From positions 1 to 64,000 of the forward strand of contig NZ_JAIHAU010000005.1 in assembly GCF_020054945.1 (NCBI RefSeq): a stretch of 64,000 bases of DNA, given 5' to 3'. A program made the translations under genes and the position numbers. Shown here piece by piece: positions 39,802-49,461 of the stretch. Under the pieces are notes generated by a model, which was not told the DNA's origin, made no database searches, and saw only the letters and a list, made by a program, of their open reading frames with translations. This DNA comes from Mahella sp. (GTDB lineage: Bacteria; Bacillota; Clostridia; Mahellales; Mahellaceae). Each line of letters starts with the position of its first letter. The stretch's first letter is position 1.

Positions 39802-40764
39802 TCAGCTTTTTAAATTATAGATGGACTTTATTGTATCAATGTCCGGCAAATCAGCTATTGCTCCAACATATCTCAGTTTATACGCACTAACTGCAAAGCC
39901 TAACTCTAATGATTCTTTTAAAGTATACCCTTTTATCAAACCACTGTAGAAACCTGACCAAAATGCATCACCTGCACCAGTAGTATCTACGACTTCATCT
40001 GCTAATGTATCAAATCTAATCGTTTCTTTCCCGTTTGAAGCTATTGCTCCATCTTTACCCAATGTAAGAATCACCAACTTAGCGCCAAGCTTCAAAAATT
40101 TTTCAAGTTGATTTTCTGGCGTATCTTTGCCAAAAATCCTTTCGGCATCAACCTCAGATGGCTTTATAATGTCGACCTTTGCTATTAAAGATTTTATATA
40201 TTCTCTGCCGTCGTGGCCTCTTTCCCAGATCATAGGATGATAATTTGGATCAAAGCATACTAAAACATTATTTTTTCTGCATTCTTCGATAACCTTCTCC
40301 ACCGTTCTCCTTGATGGATTTCTAGATAGAGGCCAGCTGGAAAAATGAACTATTTTTGTATTCTCAACTAAGTATTTTAGTTCATCTGAATATTCGATAT
40401 GATAATCCGCATCTCTATAAAATATTGGTATAGGATCGCTTTTACTTTTTGTGACCAAAACCATACTTGTTGAATAGTCAACCTGTCTTATATACTTAAT
40501 TTCAATATTGTGCTCTTGTAGCTTTTTTAACAAAAACCTTCCAAGCCCGTCATCGCCAACCGATGATACAATAACTGGATTTATACCCAGCATCCTAGTA
40601 TTTATAGTAATATTTGCAGGAGACCCTCCAAAATATTTTTTATAAGTATCAACCTCAAAATCATCACTATAGTCTGTAGAAATCATATCGACCAGCATTT
40701 CACCGACTGTCAACACATCATACTTTTTATCATTAAACATAATTTTATCATTAAAGTTAAACAT
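39802..40764 (-). CDS. PfkB-family carbohydrate kinase (probable fructokinase)
   Basis: YFGGSPANITINTRMLG; DTTGAGDAFWSGFYSGL. Confidence 0.9.
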   Translation of the reverse strand: MFNFNDKIMFNDKKYDVLTVGEMLVDMISTDYSDDFEVDTYKKYFGGSPANITINTRMLGINPVIVSSVGDDGLGRFLLKKLQEHNIEIKYIRQVDYSTSMVLVTKSKSDPIPIFYRDADYHIEYSDELKYLVENTKIVHFSSWPLSRNPSRRTVEKVIEECRKNNVLVCFDPNYHPMIWERGHDGREYIKSLIAKVDIIKPSEVDAERIFGKDTPENQLEKFLKLGAKLVILTLGKDGAIASNGKETIRFDTLADEVVDTTGAGDAFWSGFYSGLIKGYTLKESLELGFAVSAYKLRYVGAIADLPDIDTIKSIYNLKS

Positions 40765-40794
40765 TGATGCCCTCCATAATTCAGTTCCATTACT

Positions 40795-42267
40795 TTATTC
40801 CAAACCAATATCCCATTTCTTAAAACTCACGACTTTGCATGGCCCATCAGAAAACAAAGAGATATTTACAGATTGGCTGTCAGGATAAACTCTTCCAGTC
40901 ATTACTTTTTCCCCGTCATTTATAAAGACTTCAACAGATGATACATCCGCGAAAATATTAAGCCTTAACCTGCCATTTATCAACTCAACTTCTGCGCTTC
41001 TCTTGCCTTTAGGGCCAATGCCTGATCTTTCACGATTAAAAGTAAATAATCCTTCGCAGCAATTGTACGACAAAACAGTTTCTTCAAGCTTTCCTTTAAA
41101 TACCTTAACTCCAAATTCACATTCATCTTGCGGCTCAAATTCAACATTAATCTCATAATACAGCCCATTTGTTTCAAGGTTAACCTCGCCATTTAATTCT
41201 ATGTCTTGCAAGCTGTATTCATTTTCCCTATACTCAACTATTTCTGATATTGGCCTGAAATATATTCTTTCATCTATTTTTATAACTTCCCTGGGAAGCG
41301 TCATAGCGCCAGCCCAATTATGGCCAAGACGATTCGTAACCAAATCTGTCTCCCACATATTCATCCAAGCCACCATTACAACCTTCCCATACTTATCCAC
41401 TGTCGTCTGTGGAGCATAAAAGTCGAATCCGTAATCCACCAGTTGATAGTCCGTATGTGTGAATTTTCCTTCATCTACATTTAAATTACCATTAAAATAA
41501 ATAGAAGAATGTATATTCTTGAAATAAACACCTTTAGGTCTCATGTTCTGTGCTGACACAAACAAAACATCTCTGTCGTCAAATCTAACCATATCAGGGC
41601 ACTCCCAGTTAGTGCCCGTATCTTCATTGCCCTTTAAAATAATATTTACAAATTCCCATTTTATCAAATCCATTGACTTATACATGAGAATCTGTCCAAT
41701 CCCGTGTCCGTCATTAGAACCAATTAAAAGATAATAGGTATCGCCCATTTTTAAAACTTTCGGATCCCTGAAATCTTTTTTGCTGGCTCCATCTGGAATC
41801 TGTGCTACATCTATTATAGGATTTTTCTCGTATTTTTCAAAAGCAACGCCATCTATCGATACGGCCATGTTCTGGACCTGTTTATAATTATCATTTTTCC
41901 CTTTTTCAGTGCATATATGACCTGTATAAAAAAGGTATAATTTACCATCCTTTTCGATGGCACTTCCAGAAAAACATCCATCTCGGTCATAAGCTTTATC
42001 AGGTTCTAAAGCTATAGGTAAATAAGTCCATTTAATCAAATCTTTGCTTACAGCGTGGCCCCAGTGCATCGGCCCCCAAACAGCATCATATGGATAGTGC
42101 TGATAAAATAAATGATAATTGTCTTTAAAATAAACGAATCCATTTGGATCGTTTATCCATCCATATTGGCCCATTAAATGGTATTTAGATCTATACGTTG
42201 AGATTAGCTTTTCTTTATTATGTCTTATAAATTCGTCTGCATTGCTAATTTTGTGCATTCTACCCAT
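40795..42267 (-). CDS. GH32 beta-fructofuranosidase / sucrose-6-phosphate hydrolase
   Basis: GWINDPNGFVYFKDNYHLFYQHYPYDAVWGPMHWGHAVSKDLIKW; KDFRDPKV; WECPDMV. Confidence 0.95.
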   Translation of the reverse strand: MGRMHKISNADEFIRHNKEKLISTYRSKYHLMGQYGWINDPNGFVYFKDNYHLFYQHYPYDAVWGPMHWGHAVSKDLIKWTYLPIALEPDKAYDRDGCFSGSAIEKDGKLYLFYTGHICTEKGKNDNYKQVQNMAVSIDGVAFEKYEKNPIIDVAQIPDGASKKDFRDPKVLKMGDTYYLLIGSNDGHGIGQILMYKSMDLIKWEFVNIILKGNEDTGTNWECPDMVRFDDRDVLFVSAQNMRPKGVYFKNIHSSIYFNGNLNVDEGKFTHTDYQLVDYGFDFYAPQTTVDKYGKVVMVAWMNMWETDLVTNRLGHNWAGAMTLPREVIKIDERIYFRPISEIVEYRENEYSLQDIELNGEVNLETNGLYYEINVEFEPQDECEFGVKVFKGKLEETVLSYNCCEGLFTFNRERSGIGPKGKRSAEVELINGRLRLNIFADVSSVEVFINDGEKVMTGRVYPDSQSVNISLFSDGPCKVVSFKKWDIGLE

Positions 42268-42273
42268 CCCTTA

Positions 42274-43101
42274 CTATTTAATTGAACCTCGCAAAACTCC
42301 TTCTATAATTTGCCTTTGCATTATTAAATAGACAATTATTATAGGAATAATAGCAAGCATTAATCCTGCCATTGCATAACCATATTCAATTGTGTATGTT
42401 CCATAAAAGTAAAAAACAGATAATGGCAATGTTCTTTGCTCAGGTGATATCAAAACCAAAGACGGCAGTAAAAAATCATTCCAAATCCATAAAATATCCA
42501 ATATTGCGATAGTAACTGTTGTCGATTTTAGAAGTGGAAAAACAATTTTAAAAAATGTCTGAAGCGGACTGCATCCATCTATCAACGCCGCTTCTTCTAA
42601 TTCTAAAGGTATGCTTTTTATAAAACCATGATATATAAAAACAGCTAATGATGCACCAAAACCAATATACATATAAACTAAAGACCATTTATTGTTCATC
42701 ATCCCTATTGAGCCATATATTTTTACAAGTGGTATCATTATGGCTTGAAATGGTATAGTCATTGATGCGATCATGAAGAAGAACATAAATTGATTAAATT
42801 TCCAGTTTCTTCTTACAAAAATATATGCAGTCATTGCGGAAAGCACAATAATCAATATTACACTAAATATTGTGATAATTAATGAGTTAACAAACGCATG
42901 AGTATAATCCATCTTCGTAAATGCTTCAATATAATTATTAAGGTTTAATTTAGCAGGTATCATTAGTGGATTCATCAATATGTCTTTTCTGTCTTTAAAT
43001 GAATTTATCAATACTACAAAAAATGGAAATATATAAAGTAAAAATACAACGCTTAATACTACTATCTTTATGGCGTTTAAAGCACCATTTTTCTTTTGCA
43101 T
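42274..43101 (-). CDS. ABC sugar transporter permease (MalG type)
   Basis: EEAALIDGCSPLQTFFKIVFPLLKSTTVTIAI EAA loop. Confidence 0.93.
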   Translation of the reverse strand: MQKKNGALNAIKIVVLSVVFLLYIFPFFVVLINSFKDRKDILMNPLMIPAKLNLNNYIEAFTKMDYTHAFVNSLIITIFSVILIIVLSAMTAYIFVRRNWKFNQFMFFFMIASMTIPFQAIMIPLVKIYGSIGMMNNKWSLVYMYIGFGASLAVFIYHGFIKSIPLELEEAALIDGCSPLQTFFKIVFPLLKSTTVTIAILDILWIWNDFLLPSLVLISPEQRTLPLSVFYFYGTYTIEYGYAMAGLMLAIIPIIIVYLIMQRQIIEGVLRGSIK

Positions 43102-43985
43102 TAACTTTCTACCTCCATTCTCTGGCTAAAGTACACTTGTGATAATGTAACAATAGCTACTATCAAAAATAAGAAGAATGCTTCTGCCTGGCCTATTCCG
43201 TATTGCTGGCTTAAGAAAGCAGTATTGTAGACATGCATTGAGATTAATTCTGTGCTTTTATATGGTCCACCGTTTGTTAAAGACAAATTTACATCATAGA
43301 CCATAAACGTTCTCTGTAATGTCAAAAAAATGCATATTGTGAATGATGGTACCATCAGTGGAAGAATTATGTTTTTAAGTCTGTAATATGAATTTGCGCC
43401 ATCGATGTCTGCGGCTTCTATAAGCTCTCTGGGAATATTCATAAATCCTGCAATATATATGACCATCATATATCCAGAGTATTGCCATACGGTTACAATA
43501 ACCAGCGCCCAAAAGGCTTTATTAGGATCAGTAAGCCAAGACGCACTAAATATAGGCAGATTAAAAAGTTCTCCAATATAAACAAGTATATTGGAGAATA
43601 TAAACTGCCAAATAAAGCCAAGTAATATTCCGCCAATTAAATTTGGAGTAAAAAATCCCGTTCTGAAAAAGTTCTGTCCTTTTATGCCACTTGTCAGCAA
43701 ATATGCTAAAAAGAAAGCAATAACATTAACCAGTATTACAGAAAAAAGCACATACCTTAGAGTTAGCAAAAAAGATGACCAGAAGACTTTATCGTTAAAC
43801 ACTTGTAAATAGTTATCTAAACCAACGAATGCGTGTGTAGCAGATATACCGTTCCAGTCAGTGAAAGTAAGATATATTCCATATATAAAAGGCAATATTA
43901 CTACTGTTAAAAAAGCAAAAGTCATCGGCCCGGCAAATATCAGATATGTTTTTAGTTTGCTCAAGAAGTTCTTCTCTATATTCAT
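43101..43985 (-). CDS. ABC sugar transporter permease (MalF type)
   Basis: IEAADIDGANSYYRLKNIILPLMVPSFTICIF EAA loop; one-base overlap with next gene. Confidence 0.93.
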   Translation of the reverse strand: MNIEKNFLSKLKTYLIFAGPMTFAFLTVVILPFIYGIYLTFTDWNGISATHAFVGLDNYLQVFNDKVFWSSFLLTLRYVLFSVILVNVIAFFLAYLLTSGIKGQNFFRTGFFTPNLIGGILLGFIWQFIFSNILVYIGELFNLPIFSASWLTDPNKAFWALVIVTVWQYSGYMMVIYIAGFMNIPRELIEAADIDGANSYYRLKNIILPLMVPSFTICIFLTLQRTFMVYDVNLSLTNGGPYKSTELISMHVYNTAFLSQQYGIGQAEAFFLFLIVAIVTLSQVYFSQRMEVES

Positions 43986-44013
43986 ATTAAACCCTCCATA
44001 ACATTGAATAATG

Positions 44014-44049
44014 CTGAATAACAGATAGAATATTCTATCTGTTATTCAG
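44014..44049 (-). terminator. Perfect 36-bp palindrome between substrate-binding protein and permease genes
   Basis: CTGAATAACAGATAGAAT/ATTCTATCTGTTATTCAG, 18-bp arms with no mismatch. Confidence 0.7.
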
Positions 44050-44058
44050 TAAAATTAT

Positions 44059-45414
44059 TTATTGTACACTTTCCCAGTAACTTTCAATATCATTGACTAA
44101 GCCTTTTCTGTCTATAACTCCAGCTAAATATTTTTGCATTGACGCACCCAATTTTGACCAATGATCGGCTGGTAATGGAGCTGTTATAAATTTTAGGGTA
44201 TTCCCTTCGCTTATATATTGTTCAATTGACTTTGCCAACGGATCATTTGGCACAAGCTCGATGTTTTTGAATGCTGGAATTACGTTGCATTGATTGACAA
44301 GCGCATCTTGTCCTGATTGACTATACACTAACCAATTTAAGAACTCTTTCGCTGCATCCTGTTGCGCTTGGTTATTTTGAGCTTTGTCTACTCCTATAAG
44401 TTTAGTAGGACCGACTGGTATTTCAGAATTACCATAGTCATTCGGATCATTACTTATTGGAACCGGCACAAAACCATATTGTTCGTTTGCCGTATCAAAT
44501 TCCTTTATCTGAGGCCATGCCCAGTTCCCCATAAACCAAAAACCGACTTGCCCTTGCCCTATGACTTGGGGACCCTTATCATAAGTAGGAGACAAAGGAT
44601 CATCTTTGTCCAAATTGTACTTTTTCATCATATCAAACGTATCCATTAAACCGTTAAATACTTCATTATTTGCCAGATCAACTTTGCCAGCTTTTAAATC
44701 AGATATAAACGCGTAAACTTGAGCAGGATCTTTTGATTGAGCTGTATAAGCAATAGGTAAAAAGTGCCCTCCTAACGACCAATCCATCGGAGAAATTTCC
44801 AGTGCTTTAACACCAGTAGCTTCAACTTTCTTAAAGGCATCTTCTAAGTCATTTCTTGTTTTTATTGATTTCGGATCAAAACTTCCACCAAAAGCCTTGT
44901 CCAAAACTACTTTATTGTATATTAAGCCATATCCTTCTATTGCGAAAGGAAAAGCCATCACTTTATCATCTATAGTAGCATCATCTAATGCACCTGCTAC
45001 TGTATCAGATACCCACTTTTCATTGCTTAAATCCAAAAAGTTGTCTTTGAATTGCACAATATCACCAGGATCGAGCATAGCCAAAGCAGGAGCATTTCCA
45101 GAAGCATACATAGAAGAGATTTTCTCAAAAGGAGATTGTCCTGCAGCAGCTGGAATTACATCAACGGTAATATTTGGATTCTCTTTTGCAAATTGCTCAG
45201 CAGCAGTTTCTAACTGTGATTGTATTTCACCTTTTGAATTTAAAAATGTAATTTTAACGCTTTCAGTACTCTCAGTTGATGTATTATTGCTTTCGGTGGA
45301 CGCATTATTATTCGTTGTAGCAGGCGAGTTGCTATCTGTCGTACTACAACCTACAACAAGTGAGAGCATCAAGATTAACGATACAACAATTAACAATAAT
45401 TTTTTTCTTTTCAT
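44059..45414 (-). CDS. ABC transporter substrate-binding lipoprotein (sucrose cluster)
   Basis: LVVGCSTTDSN lipobox; solute-binding family 1 pattern. Confidence 0.93.
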   Translation of the reverse strand: MKRKKLLLIVVSLILMLSLVVGCSTTDSNSPATTNNNASTESNNTSTESTESVKITFLNSKGEIQSQLETAAEQFAKENPNITVDVIPAAAGQSPFEKISSMYASGNAPALAMLDPGDIVQFKDNFLDLSNEKWVSDTVAGALDDATIDDKVMAFPFAIEGYGLIYNKVVLDKAFGGSFDPKSIKTRNDLEDAFKKVEATGVKALEISPMDWSLGGHFLPIAYTAQSKDPAQVYAFISDLKAGKVDLANNEVFNGLMDTFDMMKKYNLDKDDPLSPTYDKGPQVIGQGQVGFWFMGNWAWPQIKEFDTANEQYGFVPVPISNDPNDYGNSEIPVGPTKLIGVDKAQNNQAQQDAAKEFLNWLVYSQSGQDALVNQCNVIPAFKNIELVPNDPLAKSIEQYISEGNTLKFITAPLPADHWSKLGASMQKYLAGVIDRKGLVNDIESYWESVQ

Positions 45415-45465
45415 AATGATCTCCTCCCATATAATAGTACTTGTGAAAACAAACCAACAAAAATT

Positions 45466-45921
45466 CCAGCGGTATTACCTTAATGTGCCCGTCTTTAAAA
45501 GCCCATAGAACCTGTCAGTATTATCAACAAGGTTTGCTACATAGTGGTTACATCTTTGCAACCGTGTCCTTTGAAAATTGAATATCGCTATTTACTTTAG
45601 TTTTAGTCTATGGTAATAATAATATTAAGGATTAATGTCATTGTTGCACGGTATTGTTCCACTATGTAGGGTTTGGTACCGCTACTAAAGATGGTTTAAA
45701 AAGTTGCCAAAAGTTCTTATCACCTCCTTAAAACGGTAAATTGCTTGGTAAACCAGGTACTGACCATAAGGAATAGAACTTGGCCCGCCCCATTTCATAC
45801 CATGTTTTACAATTAGCTGTAGCAGGTCTAAGTGAGGTTACCTTTTCGTGCTCAAAGACAACCGTAAATATTGATTTTTTAATGTGCAATTTTCAATTAA
45901 GCTTCGATATTTAACCGCTGG
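45466..45921 (-). ncRNA. Candidate large structured leader RNA upstream of the sucrose ABC operon
   Basis: Nested long-range complementarities on the minus strand: 45914-45921 with 45466-45473 (CCAGCGGT/ACCGCTGG), 45659-45669 with 45537-45547 (CTACATAGTGG/CCACTATGTAG), 45775-45783 with 45707-45717, 45767-45772 with 45725-45730; no convincing ORF. Confidence 0.5.
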
Positions 45922-45967
45922 ATTCCACAACAAGAAGCTTCTCATAAAGTTTCTTGATTGTAGTTTC

Positions 45968-46006
45968 ATTATATTATGCATTTATAAATATGTCAAGCGG
46001 TTGACA
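45968..46006 (-). promoter_or_regulatory. Consensus sigma-A promoter with overlapping LacI-type operator TGTCAACCGCTTGACA
   Basis: TTGACA (rc 45991-45996), 17-nt spacer, TATAAT (rc 45968-45973); imperfect palindrome 45991-46006 with central CG. Confidence 0.8.
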
Positions 46007-46221
46007 CAAATTTTATGTCTTATTTTTAATGAATTTTTATCATATAACATGGGAAGGTTACCTGTCGGCTGACAAAGATAGAATCGCAGCATCGTTATTT
46101 TCTATAATATATTTACCATTTTATTACATCATAAATTGACATAAGCTGCGTTTGGGTATACAATATCATTTATATAAATAATACATTCTCGGTATATACA
46201 CCAAACGAGAGGGAGATTGCT

Positions 46222-47619
46222 TTGAAGTTTGCTGCATTAAAAGATGGATGTGGGGATGAGGATCAACAACATTCCAACGCACTGCTGAAAGAGGCTTTGC
46301 AGATCACATGGCCCGCCTTTATTGAACTGGTCATGTCAACGCTGTTCGGCATGGTCGACATGATAATGGTAGGACAGGTAAGCCCAAGCGCCATAGCCGC
46401 GGTCGGGCTGACAAACCAGCCGTTTATGTTGCTTATAGCGGTATTTGCGGCATTAAATGTAGGCACCACCACATTGGTGGCATGGAATATAGGAGCCCGC
46501 GACCTCAAAAAAGCACGTATAGTCACGCGACAATCGCTCACTGTCGGAACAACGCTGGGCATAGTGATAAGCATCATAGGCTTATTTTCCGCCAAATACA
46601 TAATAACCTTTATGGGCGCCAAACCCGATACTATAGGACCGGCCACACAGTATTTCGAGATCATATCGGCCGGACTTGTATTTCAGGTCATAACAATGGC
46701 CGTCACCGCCGCTTTGAGAGGCGCCGGCGAGACCAGAATACCCATGATATATAACTTAGGGGCAAATCTGTTGAACGTATTCGGCAACTATGTGCTTATA
46801 TACGGCAAATTGGGCTTCCCCGCCCTGGGCGTAACAGGCGCCGCTATATCGACCGACATAGCGCGTATGCTAGCGTGCCTTGCCGGACTCTACGTTTTAT
46901 TCTTCTCGCGCAAGACCAAGCTGGCCTTGACAATAAAGGGCGACTACCGCCCGGATTTCGGCATTATAAAACAGGTATTCAGAATAGGAATACCGGCGGC
47001 TGCAGAGCAGTTTGTACTGCAAAGCGGTCTCATACTTTTTGCTCGCACCGTATCGGGATTAGGAACAGCGACATATGCCGCACATCAGATAGGGCTAAAT
47101 ATAAACGGCTTGACCTTCTCGCCCAGCCAGGCCTTCGGCGTAGCAGCCACAACCATGGTAGGGCAGAGCCTTGGGGCCAATGATACAAAAAAAGCACAGG
47201 AATGCGCCGATCTTATCCATAAGATGGGTATGGCTGTAGCTTGTTTTATAGGTTTGATGTTTATCTTTTTCTCCCATCCTATAGCGCGGCTTTATACCAA
47301 TGACTTGGCAGTGGCAGCCATGGCCGGCACGGTGCTCAAAATCATGGCCCTGGCACAACCCGGGCAATCCACCCAGCTCGTGCTCGCCGGCGCACTGCGC
47401 GGCGCCGGCGATACCATGTACCCGCTATATGCTTCTGCCTTTGGTATATGGGTGTTCCGCGTCGTTATAGCCTATATATTCGTCAATATCTTCGGCTGGG
47501 GCCTTATAGGCGCGTGGGTGGCTATGGTTCTCGATCAGTACACCCGCTCGGCCATCGTATATATGCGCTATCGCTCGGGTAAATGGAAATACATTAGAAG
47601 CCGCGTCGATATGGAATGA
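46222..47619 (+). CDS. MATE-family efflux transporter (TTG start)
   Basis: ALQITWPAFIELVMSTLFGMVDMIMVGQVSPSAIAAVGLTNQP; 12-TM MATE pattern. Confidence 0.93.
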   Translation: MKFAALKDGCGDEDQQHSNALLKEALQITWPAFIELVMSTLFGMVDMIMVGQVSPSAIAAVGLTNQPFMLLIAVFAALNVGTTTLVAWNIGARDLKKARIVTRQSLTVGTTLGIVISIIGLFSAKYIITFMGAKPDTIGPATQYFEIISAGLVFQVITMAVTAALRGAGETRIPMIYNLGANLLNVFGNYVLIYGKLGFPALGVTGAAISTDIARMLACLAGLYVLFFSRKTKLALTIKGDYRPDFGIIKQVFRIGIPAAAEQFVLQSGLILFARTVSGLGTATYAAHQIGLNINGLTFSPSQAFGVAATTMVGQSLGANDTKKAQECADLIHKMGMAVACFIGLMFIFFSHPIARLYTNDLAVAAMAGTVLKIMALAQPGQSTQLVLAGALRGAGDTMYPLYASAFGIWVFRVVIAYIFVNIFGWGLIGAWVAMVLDQYTRSAIVYMRYRSGKWKYIRSRVDME

Positions 47620-47625
47620 TAAATA

Positions 47626-48705
47626 TTATAAGATCAGAATATCCGGCCGCATAAGCTTATAACCATCATATTCCGCTTCTATATATGCATATTGGCCGGT
47701 ATGGGTGATGATTTCATTTCCGTCCTCCAATATGAGGATGGTGTCCTCTGACTTGGTTCCGGTAATAGACGGGTTCCATGCAAAAGCCTGGTTTGCGCTT
47801 ACTGTCTGGTCGATGTCCGGAGTAGCCCTGTATTCCCTCGGCGCATATCCGGTCAATCCGCCCTGATGATGCTTCTTCCACTCATCCGGATACCCCTCAT
47901 CGCTATAGCAGGCCACGGCCTTATTGAATATATCCTTTACGCTGTTGCCGGGTCTGGTATTGCTGATAAAGCATGTATCTATTTTGGCCACCGCCTTGTG
48001 CTTTTTCATGATATCATCATCGAGCGCTCCAAGGCTTGCCAATCGAGTAGCAGAGGCAACAAGCCCCCATTTGCGCCCGCCTATCGCTATCATGCAATAC
48101 TTGACCAGCCTATTGTCTGTTGGCAACGGATGTCTGTATGATGATATACGCTGGTCAAAAGCAACCAGCAGCGTAACCGGTTCTATGCCCAGCGACCACA
48201 ATTCGCGGCTCACCATACCCGCTACCTCAAATTCACTCATGCCTTCTTTCAACTGTCTGCATACCCTTTCCGCCGCCCTCGCAGTATTTAGGCCAAGCCA
48301 TCTGTATCGCTCTTTTTCCTGCTCATTGAGCCGGCTTCTGATGTATACGAACTGCTGGTTGAGCTGTGTATCAGTACAATACCTGCCCTCGCCCATTATT
48401 TCTTTGATCAGCCTCTGCTTCTCAGACTCTCGAAACCACGGGAACTCCTTGAACGTAAACAGTTGCCCGTTTACTTCTTCATTGGCCAATCTGCCCGACT
48501 CGATATTGTTAGTCAGCAAATATGCCGCATCGGATGTGACAAGTATCGAAGCGCATAAATTTTCAGACGCTATTCCTATGAAACCTCGCCCTCCTGTTAG
48601 CCATGAAAAATTAGCCAGACTATTTATCAATATGCCGTCAAGGGCTTCAGCTTTCATCAAATCCCTTATGAGATTCAGCTTATATAAAAATTCTTCTTTA
48701 TTCAC
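47626..48705 (-). CDS. M24-family peptidase (Xaa-Pro aminopeptidase-like)
   Basis: Creatinase N-domain (LIRDLMKAEALDGILINSLANFSWLTGGRGFI), EFEVAGMVSRELWSLGIEPVTLLVAFDQR. Confidence 0.85.
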   Translation of the reverse strand: MNKEEFLYKLNLIRDLMKAEALDGILINSLANFSWLTGGRGFIGIASENLCASILVTSDAAYLLTNNIESGRLANEEVNGQLFTFKEFPWFRESEKQRLIKEIMGEGRYCTDTQLNQQFVYIRSRLNEQEKERYRWLGLNTARAAERVCRQLKEGMSEFEVAGMVSRELWSLGIEPVTLLVAFDQRISSYRHPLPTDNRLVKYCMIAIGGRKWGLVASATRLASLGALDDDIMKKHKAVAKIDTCFISNTRPGNSVKDIFNKAVACYSDEGYPDEWKKHHQGGLTGYAPREYRATPDIDQTVSANQAFAWNPSITGTKSEDTILILEDGNEIITHTGQYAYIEAEYDGYKLMRPDILIL

Positions 48706-48717
48706 AATATCATCCTC

Positions 48718-49446
48718 CTAAAACCGTCCTGTTAATTTGAGCAGCATCCTGGGCAAAGCATCCTTGGATGTCCCCCACGGCTTATCCTGATTGCGATAAT
48801 CGTATTTATCTATAAACCAATCGAGGTCGGCCTGCACGCGCTGCATATTGCTCATCTGAACGGGCCATACAGCCTGTATGAATTCGTCTGCAGCTTTGCC
48901 CGACATGGTATCGCGCGCCATGATAAGTACATCCTTGAAATGGCGCAGGCAGAAACCTTTGGATCCGAGCAGCGTATCTTTAAAGCCTTTGTCGTGCTGC
49001 CACAGGTGCAAAATCGTATATTCATAGCGTTTCATGGAATCATCCAGCTTATCGCATATAACGCAGCTGCTCAAAGCAGCGTCTATATATGAGACCACGG
49101 CCTGTACGCTGTCGCCACCACCGCGGCCCAAAAACGACCGCTTGGCCGAGGTATTTGCCGGAGCCATGCCCGATAATTCGTCCATGATCTGGCGCGCTCT
49201 CGTTTGAGCCATCAGCGCCACGGGCAGTTTATTGCCGGTATTTTGATAGAGCAATGCATAATGGCATCGGCAAAATCCTTTTCCATTGACATCGATGCGA
49301 TTATCCGGTTCCATAACCGAGCCGCCGAGATAAAATTCTATGTATTGTTTTTCAGCTTTATCCTCCAGCCAACATAAAGGACATTCGCCGCCTTCTTCAA
49401 ATGCCTCCCATACCGGTATGGTATCCAAATGATACTTAATAGGCAA
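48718..49446 (-). CDS. DUF6062-like cysteine-rich protein
   Basis: YHLDTIPVWEAFEEGGECPLCWLEDKAEKQYIEFYLGGSVMEPDNRIDVNGKGFCRCHY and second CVICDKL...GFCLRHF motif. Confidence 0.75.
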   Translation of the reverse strand: MPIKYHLDTIPVWEAFEEGGECPLCWLEDKAEKQYIEFYLGGSVMEPDNRIDVNGKGFCRCHYALLYQNTGNKLPVALMAQTRARQIMDELSGMAPANTSAKRSFLGRGGGDSVQAVVSYIDAALSSCVICDKLDDSMKRYEYTILHLWQHDKGFKDTLLGSKGFCLRHFKDVLIMARDTMSGKAADEFIQAVWPVQMSNMQRVQADLDWFIDKYDYRNQDKPWGTSKDALPRMLLKLTGRF

Positions 49447-49461
49447 TGCGCGTAATGCTCC

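Noticed and set aside
45466-45490. AAGGTAATACCGCTGG resembling a T-box antiterminator element (AGGGTGGNACCGCG)
   Set aside because: Core GTGGNACC is not preserved, no aminoacyl-tRNA or amino-acid gene downstream, and the CCGCTGG part is better explained by the long-range closing helix.
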